A DNA stretch of 64,000 nt from Tetragonia tetragonoides (taxonomy: Eukaryota > Streptophyta > Magnoliopsida > Caryophyllales > Aizoaceae): the NCBI GenBank assembly GCA_038025085.1, contig CM076144.1:33043501-33107500 (forward strand), given 5' to 3'. A program made the translations under genes and the position numbers. Position 1 is the first letter of the stretch. Each line of letters starts with the position of its first letter. Of the stretch, positions 1-10,776 are shown piece after piece. Below the pieces are notes generated by a model. That model saw only the letters and a program-made list of their open reading frames with translations, was not told the DNA's origin and made no database searches.

Positions 1-203
1 ATGTTTTCTGACTCTCTTTTTTTTTTTTTTGTTCAGTGTATATTTTTTTTTTTGAACTGAAAATTTGAACTGTTAGTGCTTCGGCACACGAACAAATTGG
101 GATTTGTACTGGATTGGTAGTCAGCTGTATATAACTTGTGTGGAATTATTTGGCTGTATTTGTAGTATATAGGGTGTTGAGAAAATTTTGTTTGTTGGCT
201 AGG
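1..203. other. AT-rich sequence with no gene seen
   Basis: This stretch has T-runs and only short overlapping ORFs without recognisable protein character. It ends where an LTR-like TGTAGACACC start begins. Nothing further can be supported. Confidence 0.5.
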
Positions 204-539
204 TGTAGACACCAAAAATTGTGTCGATGATGAGTCCCTATAAAAACCAGATGATGAAAGCATTGGATTTTGCTCGAACTTTGATTGCGAGAATAAATAC
301 TCTGATGATTAGCCCAGTTCATTTGAATTAACCAGTGGAAGCCTTTTGTATAGGTGATCCAAACCAATTGGACTCAATTCAATTGGAGTCCAAAACTGAG
401 AAATAGGCCTCTTTGAACCTAAGGGCCCGAAAGGAAACCAAACCCATGAGTCAACCCTTGGTCAAACAAGGGAACTCAGTCAATCCCGCTTGGACCCCCT
501 CGGAAAAGCCTCCCCCACTTAGAAAAGAAGTCAGACACC

Positions 540-720
540 TATACAGGCATGCCGCTTCAGGTCCAAGCGGCCACGCTTGAGTTCAAGCGGTGGCCGCTAG
601 GACAAGCGCCTGTGCCGCTAGGCCAAGCGGTTTGACCGCTTGCCTTGCGGCTAAGCCGCTTGCCAAGCGGCTTTACCACTTGTCCTACCGGCTCGGCCGC
701 TCGGCCTAATTGTATGGTCG
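540..720 (+). repeat. GC-rich CCGCT/AGCGG word repeat inside the LTR
   Basis: About a dozen CCGCT or AGCGG words, often as GGCCGCT or CAAGCGG, occur in irregular spacing. They lie 80-250 bases upstream of the TATA box. Shorter versions of the same vocabulary occur at 4530-4600 and 10376-10430, also upstream of TATA boxes in LTR-like sequence. The words are mutually complementary, so the RNA or single strand could fold. Confidence 0.6.
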
Positions 721-795
721 CCTGGACCTTTTCTTGCGGACGGCGAATTCGAGGCCCATTCGATTTCTATTCCAAACCCTGGCAGCTCCCCCTCT

Positions 796-805
796 TATAT
801 ATAAA
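796..805 (+). promoter_or_regulatory. TATA box of the plus-strand LTR
   Basis: TATATATAAA lies roughly mid-LTR and downstream of the GC-rich patch, which is the usual U3 promoter position. Use as a promoter is inferred from position only. Confidence 0.4.
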
Positions 806-1605
806 CAAACCTTAGGGTTCAGTTGAAGAGGTTGGACATTCAGTTGAGGAGGTTGGCAGTTTCTCTCTCAGGTCGGTCTTTTGACATTCTCTCTCATATT
901 AAACCAGAAATTCTGATTCTACTCCTTCTTTAGGCTAGCTCTAGCACCACAAAATAAACCTTCACACTTTATAAAGAGCATGAATTCAAGCAACATAACC
1001 CAATAAGTTCATTGTGAGCATCCAGGTAATCCAACCTGAGGGTTTTCAATAAATTTTATATTTCTTGTTATTACTAACGAATTTGGTTTATTTGATATGT
1101 ACATGCATGGCGCGTTTTCGAGCAAAAGGGCTTTTATTAAGCCTAATTAGTGGATGAATGAATGTTTTAAATTTTTTATTTACTGCTTCTTATGTTTAAA
1201 TTATGCTTTGTTTGTGGATTGGTTGGTGAATTATTTGTTTGTCTTCTAACTCGCAGGTTTTAGCATATTTATCGCTTTCTAGCAATAGAGCATGTAATTT
1301 GATAAATTGTTAAAAGTGGTCACAATAATAATAATTGTTCAACCCAATAGTTAAAACTAGGAATTTGGACAAATTGAACCCTGTTTGGAACTGTAGCATT
1401 ACTAATTATATTCAATCGATTAGTAAAAGCCGTTCTTGTCAACGGGCGAGTTGGGTGCCTAAAACCTTCCTAGCTCGTACTCACGCCCCCGAACTCATTT
1501 ATGAAGTCAATTTCTCCAATAGGGATTGGGGTGCACAGGAATTGAGTTGATGTCTTTCTAGACTATTGTCTTGATTCTAAGGTTTCCAAATTACCTTAAA
1601 TTTGG

Positions 1606-1620
1606 TGGCGACGTCCGACA
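1606..1620 (+). other. Degenerate primer-binding-site-like sequence
   Basis: TGGCGACGTCCGACA follows the LTR end. The corresponding minus-strand element has TGGCGACTTCACTGGGGA directly after its LTR. The shared TGGCGAC start suggests the same tRNA primer. This copy has lost the second half of the match. Confidence 0.4.
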
Positions 1621-1862
1621 ATCTTAATCATGTCCTTAGTGCAAAAGGAAAATCTTCATGTGCATTCACACTCAAAGATTCACGAAAACCCGAACGACCG
1701 CGCTCTCCCAGGCTGCCCGAAACCCGAAGGCGGGGCGAAGGAAAAAAAGGAGAAAAATCTGGTAGCCTACACTAGGGTATTGGTGTTTTGTTGTTGCATG
1801 CTCATGGGTCTACTTCCCATTTGGCCATGATGTTGGAGACATTTTCGGTTTGAGCTAGGGAT

Positions 1863-4152
1863 ATGGTATTGGGCTCAGGTTTTGAGCATATCTTGACTGT
1901 TATCCCTGCTTGTCACTCTAGGGATACTAGGATTATTTCTAGGGGGCTATTGGAGAGGTTCTGGGACACTACGAACACTTTCCATACGCCTGTAGGAGAG
2001 ATGTTCCCCACTCCTTATCAGTTCGTTGTGCTGACGGGTTTATCATTTAGAGGGCATCGTATTCGGTACGACGTGAGTTACCATCGGTAGAGTGACAGGT
2101 CACTTGAGCTTTACGGACCTGTGTCCGCCCATTTTAGAGAGGACCGGATTTCCTTGTCGCGGTTATGGGCGGCTTTGGCGGAGCAGGGGCTAACCGAGGA
2201 GCAGAGAGCCCGTATTTTCCTAGCTTGCTTGTTGGGATCGACCATTTTTGCTCAGAAGAAGAGCGTATGTCAGGTTGGCCTCTTGACATGTTTGGATGAT
2301 TTGACCAAGGTCCATGAGTACAACTTTGGTGATCCTGCCTATGCTACCTTGGTTAGATGGTATCGCGGGGCTTGCAGGCCTAAGCCGACGAGTGAGAGGG
2401 CGTCTATCTCGGGTCCGTGGGAGATACTGGAGGTAGGCACATATGTTTCTTCTTTTTTTTTTCTTTGCACATACATGCTTTTGAATTTGTAGCTTACCCT
2501 TTTTTTTGCTTGTATGGCAGCTGTGGTTCTTCGAGTATTTTCCCGCTTTTGGTCCTCATCGTCCCGGTTTGAGGATGTTTCCACTAGGTTCACGGTGGAT
2601 TAGTAGGGATAACCACCCATTTACCAATTTGGAGCATTTTCGAGCTACCTTCGAGAGTCATGCTGCATCTGTGGTATGTTGTTGTTGACTTGTGCATCTT
2701 TCTTTTTTTCTGGTCCATTTGTTGTGAATGAACTTTTGAACTGGTAATCTGCATGTGTTGTGGGCTCCCTTCGACGATGTTCCTGGGGTTCCGCCCCATA
2801 TTACCATGGAGTCTTTTAGGGTGTCCTCTTTGCGAGTGGTCTTTGAGGGGCCATTTGGCTTTGTGTGGTACTTGGGGGATCGTTTGACTCGGCTGGTCTA
2901 TCCCGCCTTGGGTGGTCATCTGGTTCCGAAGGATCCTCCCATGACCATGTTATATCTGCGCAGTCTAAGCGTGGCGGACTTAGGGGTCGTGACTCGTGGG
3001 ATGGCGGCCACGGAGTTTCTGGAGCCGGAGATTGGTGGCTTGGACCGCACGGCTATGTACCTGGCCTATTGCTTGGGTCGTCTAATGCTGGACCTCACTT
3101 CTGAGGTAAGAAGTTTATCCACTTCTTTTCAGCAATATGCATGATATACTGACTTTTTGTGTCTCGCAGGCGGATCGTTTGCCTCCCCAAGGTCCCAGGA
3201 GGTCCCATTCTAGAGTTCCTCGGGGCCAGTCCCCAAGCGTGACCTTGCCGACTAATGAGGTGAGGTATATTGGGGAGAGCGGGGGACGTATAATAGAGGA
3301 GTTCTCTCTACATACTGCTGATGGAGAGACCGTGGAGGGTTTGCCCTTGCCTAACGGTTGTACAGGGGTAAGTTCCTTTTTATCCCTTCTTGTGTTTTGT
3401 GTTTGCTTTTGAATGCTGACTCTATCTCTTGTTTTTTTTTTTTTTTTTTTTGTAGCTGAACCGGGAGCAGACTTCCCAAGTCTTCAAGCTCATTCACCTG
3501 TTGAAGAAAGGCTAGAAAAATGGGCAAGGGGAAGACTTCTCGGTCTAGGACTGTCGATGTAAGTAGACTTTCATCCTTTGTTTAGCTAAGTGAAGTGCTT
3601 AACTTAACATCTCGATCTTGATTGTTCGCATATGTCCCAGTCTTCGTCTTCGATGGGACCTCGACATTTTTCTACTACGAGGGTCTTTTCGACGAGCAGG
3701 CCGTCTATTGCTCGTTCGCCTCCCGTAGCCGTGACCAAGCCTCCTGTTGATGAGGCGCCCGGACCTTCTGTGCCGCACATTCCTGTGCCTGACATGTTTT
3801 CTCTCGTGGGTTTTCAGCCTTCTCTTGATAGTATGCCCATTGTTACCCCCATGGTTGGAGGTTGGGCGAACGCCCCTGGATGGGATGTGCCTCATACTGG
3901 GCCTTCGTATCAGGATGTGGCTATGGACTTTGCTAGTCAGGCCACGAAGAACTCTTCGCAGTGGGGTTTTTGGCAGGTACCCCCATGCATGCACCAGCAT
4001 ATGTCAGGCGGGATATGAGGCCTAACAACAGCAGGCCCATTTATAGCTCGTTTAGTACTCAGGGTTCCTTCCATTATTCGACCGGGAACTATGGCCAAGG
4101 ACCGTTCGTTGATGATGAGGCTGACAGCAATGGCGATGACGACTCCGGTTGA
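1863..4152 (+). pseudogene. Plant mobile domain (PMD, MAIN-like) gene, decayed, next to an LTR
   Basis: Fragments that read as one intron-containing PMD gene lie in order. Exon 1 (about 1863-2432) has FHTPVGEMFPTPYQFVVLTG, the hallmark PMD block seen in MAIN/MAIL1 and the aminotransferase-like mobile domain. It is broken by an in-frame TAG near 2087. An intron GT-AG at 2433-2520 leads to an exon with LWFFEYFPAFGPHRP (2521-2673). A further block (about 2755-3102) has LWAPF and a conserved region ending LMLDLTSE before GTAAGA. Then come exons at 3168-3366 and 3456-3515. A Ser/Pro-rich tail ORF (3632-3975 plus about 4010-4152) ends in an acidic stretch. The missing acceptor before 2755 and the internal stop argue for a pseudogene. 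PMD proteins are known both as host silencing-related factors and as cargo of transposons. The LTR directly upstream favours the transposon context here. Confidence 0.7.
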
Positions 4153-4674
4153 GCGATGTAGGACCATTTTGTAAACATTGGCTTTGAAACATTGAACTCC
4201 TATTTTTATGCATTTTATATGATATGTATGTTATGATGACTCGATTATGCCCGTCTGATCTCTAAGTATGCAATGTGTTATGCAGTAGGGAATAGGCCAT
4301 AATTTAGGGAATAAAATAAGAAAAAGGTAAAAATTGCAAGAAAAAGCAAAAATTACACATTTTATACCCCCTAAAAAATTTTTAAAAAAAATTAAGAAAA
4401 AAAGATAAATCTAAGAGAGTCTCGGGCTTTGTAATTTCGTTGTGCGTATAAAAAATTGGGCTTAAACCGAGCAGACATGACCAAGCGGGCGGGCTGGAGA
4501 AAAAGGAGAAAAACTGACTGGGCCAGGGTCAGGGCCGCTAGTGGCGCTGGGCTAAAGACGAGGGCCGCTAGCGGCCCTAGCCAGAGCCGCTGATTGCTCT
4601 GGTTTGGGCTTTTTTGTGGATTTCTGACTTCTTTTGACCCGATTTTTTGCCTATAAATAGGATTTACGGGGTGC
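4153..4674 (+). promoter_or_regulatory. Gene-free LTR-like promoter segment
   Basis: The segment is AT-rich up to about 4480, then has a GC-rich patch with GGCCGCTAGCGGCC (about 4562), then TATAAATA at 4652-4659. The order (CCGCT words, then TATA) repeats the design of the LTRs at 204-1604 and 9711-10776. It probably is the U3 part of a third related LTR driving the ORF that follows. No LTR ends could be fixed. Confidence 0.4.
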
Positions 4675-6062
4675 TTGATGTTGTATCACTTTTCAGACTT
4701 TAGCTCCCTCAAATTTCCCAAAGCTTCTACCATGGTGAAATCCTTTCAAAACTTGTTCGATGCCTGGTACAAAAATCTGACCATAGAAGATAAACTTGAA
4801 CTGGCTCCGTTCCATGTCTCTACCTTGCTGGCTTTAAGAGCAACCAAAATATTGAGGCCCCTTCTTCGATCTGCTCTGAATTATTGGGACCCCGACTTGC
4901 ATGTTTTCCGTTTCGGTAATTCTGAATTATACCCTCTAGTTGAAGAATTCGCTGCGATTACTAATATGTCTGATGTTCTTCCCCCAGTAGTGCCTTATTT
5001 AAGAGATGGTTTTAGTAATCAGTACAGAAATCTCCAGGTTTGACATCTGCAGAAGCCAAAAGCATGATTCTCGGTGTCGATGTGGACAAAGTTCAACTCT
5101 GTGAAAAGTTTGTTATTTCTTCTGAAAAAGATGCAATATTTAGGCGTTGCCGCTAACAGGTTTTTGTACTTTGCCTTTTAAACCGCCTACATTTTGCTAA
5201 TGCAGAGTCTTCCAACTTGGGTAGAGCCTCGTTGTTGCGAGTGGTGATTCAAATGGCCGTAGGACACTCTCCTTTGCATCTGGTTGTAGGGGAAACTATT
5301 ATAGGGCTTGATAGGTTGAAAATCTTGCCTCACGAAGCTTTTTCTGGCAGCCCCCTGCTGCTTCAAATTTAATTATGTGAGCATCTAAGGCTAATAGAGT
5401 CACCAGAGAAGATGATAGCTCGCACCCCTCGAGCCCGGTCAAAGAAAACTTATACCGCCGCTAGCTTCTTGGTTAGGAAAATGCTATATTCTGAAAAGAC
5501 CCTTGCTGAATGGGATGCCTTTTTCCATGCTGGACCTGTTATCCGCTGGCATGTGACTTGGTGGAGCTTGATTCCTTACTGGCTTGTGACAATTTCGTTC
5601 CTCATGCTACCATAGTGGGTCTGTACAGGAGTACTTTCTTTTTTCCCTCTAGGGTTTTGAGACAATACGGGTTGAAAAAGATTATCCCTCGTCAGGAAAA
5701 TACGAAACCGCCTATCTCAGCTTTGACCACTGAATTTGCTGTGGATTAGGGAAAGTATTGGCGTAGCCGGGACCGTTGGACTGTACCTCGGGTAATTGCC
5801 CCAACTCAAGTTTCTGAGACCTACTTGAACTGGCTTTCCTGCATTGATGGAGAAGCGAGACGAGCCCTTCGTCATGAGAAAGCCTAAGTATGACTGAAGA
5901 ACAAGAAGCAAGAAAAGGAAAAAAGGGCCTTATGAGAAAGGCTACCATGTAGTGAAAAGAGGCAAGCCCCTAGCTCAAGGAAGCGATCACAGGTCGTCCT
6001 CAAGCCAGGGTCCTTCAAAGAAGAACTCTTCAACGAAGCCTTCTAAAGGGAAGAAGGAGTAA
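4675..6062 (+). pseudogene. Decayed DUF7745-like ORF of a gypsy-type element
   Basis: The first ORF (4675-5043) contains WDPDLHVFRFGNSELYPLVE, which resembles the DUF7745 protein found as an extra ORF in plant gypsy elements. Reading continues after frame breaks with a basic block at 5412-5615. A block in another frame (about 5604-5748) contains IVGLYRSTFFFPSRVLRQYG. A Ser/Lys-rich end stops with TAA at 6060-6062. At least three frameshifts or stops separate the parts. The family assignment rests on motif recall only and has not been searched. The function of this protein class is not known to me. Confidence 0.5.
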
Positions 6063-6429
6063 AGTAGTTTTCTTGAAAGCAGGTCTAGTTTTAAACAAAA
6101 AGTAATAAGAATTTGTTTAGCTTAAACCGTCGTAGTTGTACTTTTTTTTTCAGTGAGTTTAATTTTTTTGCAATGTAAGCTTATTCGTTCAGTTTGAATA
6201 AAGATTATCCCTTTTTTGATGAGTTGAATAGAATTTTGGATTGATTCTGGTCGGGCCCCAAAAGGGTTACCTACGTATCCAGTGTGGAATCAGGCCAGCG
6301 TAGTTCGTTTAATTTGTGTACGTCTCTTTTTTTAAAATTTTCGGAATTATTTTTTTTTTTATTTTTTTTTTGTATTTAGACGTAGCACTTCTTCTGTTGG
6401 TCCATGTTGGTGGGCTGACTGAACTCGAT
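6063..6429. other. Gene-free spacer between two retroelement remnants
   Basis: AT-rich sequence with T-tracts. It contains GGTTACCTACGTATCC and GAATCAGGCCAGCGTAGTTC (about 6266-6307), a sequence style I associate with plant gypsy elements. No coding sequence is visible. Confidence 0.4.
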
Positions 6430-6433
6430 GCCG

Positions 6434-7260
6434 TCAATGTCCATGGGATGATTTGTGGTGCTGGATTTTGTAGTTTTTTAGGAGGGTGGATGTCTCGGCT
6501 TTGAAATGGGATCCATGGTCACTGATGATTTCATGCGGAACACTGTATTGGCAGATGATGTAGTTCCTTATGAATTTGGACACTTGTTTGGAGGTAAAGA
6601 CGGCATAGGATTGAGCTTCAACCCATTTGGTAAAATAGTCTATGGCTACTAGGATGTATTCATGTCCTCCTGAGCCTTTTGGGGTGATTTTACCAATGAT
6701 ATCTATTCCCCATGCGGAAAGTGGCCAAGGGGATGTGAGGTTGTGGAGCATTGAGGGTGGCGTATGCTGCAAGTTGGCAAATATCTAACACTTCTTGCAC
6801 TTCTTGCACATAGTCGTAACAATCCCTTTCCATAGTAGTTTAATAGTATCCCAGTCGTAGGACCTTTCTAGAGAGCGAAATTCGACCATTCATGTGTGGT
6901 CCGCACACACCATTGTGTACCTCGTCCATAATCTCTGCAGCTTCTTCGGAGTTTACGCATCTGAGGTTGACCCCGTTGAGGGATTTATTGTATAGAACCC
7001 CCTTGTATTCTATGTATTGCGTCGCTAAGAGACGGATGGCCCGTTGAGCTCTTATTGGTGCGTCTTGAGGGTATATTTATTTGGTGATGTAGTTGAAGAC
7101 GTCTTGGTACCAAGGATCCTCTTCGATCGGAGCCAGGGTCATATCTGTGTCGAGGTTATTGCAAAAGGCTGGCTCGCTTTTCCTTGTGGAGTGGCATCGT
7201 TGAGGGAGTTCAGCTACTCAAATTCCTGTAAAAGAGATAATTTGTATTCTTGCTTTGTCA
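6434..7260 (-). pseudogene. Ty3/gypsy integrase, frameshifted remnant
   Basis: Reading downward from about 7260, one frame gives DPWYQDVFNYITK and YIEYKGVLYNKSLNGVNLRC. It continues into the H2C2 zinc-binding region HNGVCGPHMNGRISLSRKVL (about 6935-6870). After a frame break the catalytic core (6772-6434) reads WGIDIIGKI, VAIDYFTKWVEA and IISDHGSHF. The first two acidic residues of the DDE triad (in AIDYFTKWVE and SDHGSHF) are visible. The third is lost because the reading ends at 6434. Integrase would insert the cDNA; this copy cannot. Confidence 0.8.
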
Positions 7261-7739
7261 AGTTTAGTTACATTGCTTAAATTGATTGGTTAATGATTTG
7301 TGCAACTTTGAGTTCATCGGATTTATCAATAGCCAAGCAAAGAAAGAAATGAGCAAGAAGAATTTTTATTGATTTGCAACAAAAGATAAGCAAACATGAC
7401 TTTAGAGAAGAGGGTCTCTAATTCCCGACAAAAAGAAACTAGACTTAGAAAAAGTAAAAAAGGGAACATCCCTGTTCAAGACTCAACCTAAAGATTTAGC
7501 TAAAATCCTAACTCGACAAAACTTGGGGACTTAGACTCAATTCCTCTAGCTCTTGCAGGTAGCCAACTAGTTCTAGGCTATATAGGCATCCTATTCTTCC
7601 TTCTTGTCCATGATTTCTTGTATATCATATTGCGGGGCGGATGCAGTCATCCGTGCGGTGGCCAAAACACCCGGTGATATTGACAGTAAAGATTATCGTC
7701 AATTAGAATAGCCACATCATAGAGCCGGTTGTAGGAGTC

Positions 7740-8399
7740 AATTGCTTGGTACATGAGGTGTTCTTGGTAAACAGGTTGCAGATTCTTGATGAACTAGCGG
7801 GTTTGATCACTTTGCGCAGGTTTCTCAACCAGTTTGGCTACATTCAGCCTCCCACGTTGAAGGAAGGCAAGGAACCCCTCATCTTTTCCTTGCTTGGTGA
7901 TCTCTAATTCTCGAAGGGTTATAGAGAGAATAACATTTTCCTTGTAGCGTGCAAAGAAGATTATGGTGAACTCTGACCAGGTATGGTAGTTTTCCAAATT
8001 CAAAGTGTAGAACCAACGACGAGTCGAGGCATCCAGAGTCTGTGGGAACAAGTATATGTAGATGCTTTCGTCAATTCCTCTCAAAATCATGGCGGTAGTG
8101 AAGGCCTTGAGGTGATTTTGTGGATCATCGGTTCTGGTGAATGTCGGAATCTCGGGCATGGAGAACTTGGCTGGGAGCTTGCCCTTGACTTCGGAAATGA
8201 CCTTACCATCATCGGCATTGTAGTTGGCGATAGAGTCAATATTTTTGAGCTTAGTGACTTGCTCATCCTCTTCAGTGTTGGAGTCAGAGAGGATCCTTGC
8301 TTCACCCTCTTTCTTTCTTTCCAAATTCTCAACCTTGAGTCGCATCCTTTCCAAATCGCCCATGACCTCATCTAGCTTCTCGTCAGTGGTTTTGGTCAT
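7740..8399 (-). pseudogene. Ty3/gypsy gag remnant
   Basis: An ORF of 201 codons starts at 8399 with a charged coiled-coil-like N-terminus (MGDLERMRLKVENLERKK). It continues with the retrotransposon gag core: FSMPEIPTFTRTDDPQNHLK, SIYIYLFPQTLDASTRRWFY and FTIIFFARY. The frame stops at 7794, but gag-like text (YNRLYDVAILIDDN) continues to about 7730 in another frame. The CCHC knuckle expected after this point is missing, which fits the internal deletion of the element. Confidence 0.8.
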
Positions 8400-9690
8400 T
8401 GTGAAGCTTGGGGTGTGATTGGTGAGGTGAGCTTTTGTGGTGGTGATAGAGTATGGGGTGATTGCCTTTTTGGAATGTGCTAGTGAGGCTTTTTTTGTGG
8501 TGGAGATAAACGGGAACTTGGCGGTGTAGATGGTTGCAGACGAACTAGCCTTGCCGAAGGCTGAGCTCAGCTTTTCTCAAGGTTTTCTTTCTTCTTCGGG
8601 TCCTCTATCCTGAATAGGAAGCACGGAGCACTTAGTAACAAGAAAAAACCATGAGACTCTCACCTAGGAAAAATGTTGACTCACACATAGCAAACACATT
8701 GTCCTAAAGAAAAGATCCTTAAACCTAAATGCCCAAATATTTCCCTAATATTAAAGGAAAAATAAAGTCAATGAACGAAAATAAGAAAAATAGAAAAGGA
8801 AGACTACCTATTTTTTATTTTTCTAGACTCAAAGAAAATGGAAAATGGGATAAAAATAAAAAAAGAAAAATAAAAAAAAGAATTTCGGTCTTCTTTTATT
8901 TTGATTTTTCGATTTCCCCCCCTCCCCTTTTTTTTTGGCGGCATTTCTTTTTTTTGCCCTTTTTTTTTTTGTTTTGCTTTCTCTTTTTTTGGACCGAATC
9001 TGGATTACGTCAAAAGAAGAAAAAAAATAAAGAAATAGAAAAAGGGAGAGGGGAAATTGGAACCTGACTCTTTTTTTTTTGCTAAAAAGATCCTAGAAAA
9101 TTGTTCATGACTTTTTTAGAATATATCATCGGGAAAATGATGGGTGTTCATTGAATTGAATTTTCGCACCATTTTCGGGCATTTGGAACTAGCTAAAAAA
9201 AATAAAATAAAAGACTCCTAGCACGTAGGTACATGTTGGCACATAGTCACGATACTCATGCATTCAGGCAAGCATTACAACGACGTAGTTACAGGCAAAC
9301 ATGCGATCAGACGGGCATTACAACGACACATGCACAACAAGCAAGCGAATGCACGAATGTGGGCTAGAGGCTTTTGGCTCCAGTGAGGTTACCACGACAA
9401 ATTACAATTTCCGTTCGGCGGATGGTCGACACATCAATTGTAATTCTTTTTCACCAACAAGAGTCGATGAGTCATGGGTGAAAAAGCGTCGATTTGCACG
9501 ATAGGACAATTGTATATTTCTTTAGATATACGGGTTGTCTACGAGTTACGACATAAACTTCCTCGAGGGTCGATAAGGGTCAAAAGGTTGTGCCAAGGCA
9601 CATGCAAATGATGCAAATGATGCAAAAATATGGAACATGTTATTAAACAATTAAGCAAACTTGATTTTCGAGTCTCACCCTCTTAAATAA
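8400..9690 (-). other. Leader region of the gypsy remnant, no gene
   Basis: This is the stretch between the primer site and gag on the minus strand. It includes an A/T-skewed low-complexity block (about 8730-9080). The only ORFs here are biased by A and T runs. No protein of note was recognised. Confidence 0.5.
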
Positions 9691-9710
9691 ATCCCCAGTG
9701 AAGTCGCCAC
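9691..9710 (-). other. Primer-binding-site-like sequence next to the LTR
   Basis: On the minus strand, GTGGCGACTTCACTGGGG directly follows the LTR end TCCTTACA. The position and TGG start fit a tRNA primer site. The tRNA was not determined. Confidence 0.55.
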
Positions 9711-10776
9711 TGTAAGGACCCGGGATTTTCCTCCATCTATCTAGATGCTCCACGGAGTACGTCCTTATAAACAATTTCGGGGGCGAAGGTACGATGTGGG
9801 AAGATGTTAGGCACCCAACTCGCCCGTTTATGACGGCCTTTACTAACTCAAGTTTGCTTAATAATTTAAAAACATAATTCCCATGCAAAACCGATCAACA
9901 ACCTAGACTTAGACTATTAATTGGTTCATCACAAGCATCACAACATTTATTAATGACCCTTATTTTAGACATGCATTCGATTGACAAGTTGAGCATTACA
10001 ACGACTAGACATGCTTGGAAGGACAATATTTAGGAAGCAATAAAAGACGTTTACTAGTGTGATATCTACATTATGACTACTAGAAAATAAACGATTAGGC
10101 AAGTAATTTAATTTGAGCCCTCAGGAGTTAGTACCTGAACTGTAGGCTATATTTGACAAGAATAGTAAAGACAAGATCTCAAGAATAAATTTGGAAGAAA
10201 GAGGGAGAAGCTCGGGAGTACTCAACCGAGAATAGAGGTTGTCAACTGTAGACTGTGTGTTTTGAACTGAGGGTCGAGGGTCGTATTTATAGGCATGGGA
10301 AGTAGGGCTGGACGGCTGAAAAGAGCCGAATTTTTGAATTGGGCTTGAAAAATATAGTCGGGCTTGAAGCTGATTTAGCGCCGCTAGCGGCGCTGGATTT
10401 TAATCCAGGGCTGCTAACGGCTGTGGTGAGCCAGCTGGATGTCGTCATAATGACGATATCCAGTATATTTTAATTTTTCGGATGAATTTTGTATTCCGAA
10501 AAATATGAAAAGACCATTTTACCCTTGGGCGGTAAAAGACGGTTCTACCCCCGGTTCACAACTTGGCGACCGAGAGTCGGAAAAAGGCATGAGAGGTGTC
10601 ATTGGAAAGCTCTTGAACGGGGCTTTTGAATGAGATCGGAATAAATGAGCGATCGAGGAAAAACTTGAGACCTTATCTTACCTATTAAAACAAAAATAGC
10701 ATTCAAGTTTATAAATTACTCCTTTCATCATCGGGCTTTTGCGGAAAAATCTGAAGGCACTTTTTTGGCGTCTACA
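9711..10776 (-). mobile_element. LTR of the minus-strand gypsy element
   Basis: On the minus strand it starts TGTAGACGCCAAAAA (10776) and ends CCTTACA (9711), 1066 bp, with TG...CA ends. A TATAAATA box lies at 10291-10284. About 90-150 bp upstream of it are palindromic GCCGCTAGCGGC words. The end and internal blocks match the plus-strand LTR at 204-1604, so both belong to one family or to close relatives. Confidence 0.7.

Larger units (their letters stand above)
204..1604 (+). mobile_element. LTR of a Ty3/gypsy-like element (plus strand)
   Basis: The segment opens with TGTAGACACCAAAAA. The minus-strand LTR at 9711-10776 opens with TGTAGACGCCAAAAA. Both carry near their 3' end a related block that includes GGTGCCTAA and CGCCCCCGAA (here about 1449-1500), and both are followed by a GTGGCGAC primer-site-like sequence. 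A TATA box lies at 796-805. Positions 540-720 form a GC-rich patch of alternating CCGCT and AAGCGG words. The 3' limit is approximate because the terminal CA is degraded. No matching partner LTR was identified, so this could be a solo or orphaned LTR. Confidence 0.55.
6430..10776 (-). mobile_element. Ty3/gypsy (Tat-like) retrotransposon remnant
   Basis: Read on the minus strand, the order is LTR (10776-9711), primer site (9710-9691), leader, gag (8399-about 7740) and integrase (about 7260-6434). Protease, reverse transcriptase and RNase H are absent between gag and integrase, where only about 0.5 kb remains. The copy is therefore internally deleted. The integrase text, with WGIDIIGKITPKGSGGHEY and VAIDYFTKWVEA, is of the Tat/Ogre style. 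No downstream LTR was found before the unrelated plus-strand ORF at 4675-6062. The element is defective. Confidence 0.7.

Noticed and set aside
33..367. Two overlapping minus-strand ORFs at the window start
   Set aside because: They span the LTR start and have no recognisable protein features.
5712..5948. Minus-strand ORFs across the DUF7745-like region
   Set aside because: They are shadows of the plus-strand remnant, which carries the recognisable text.
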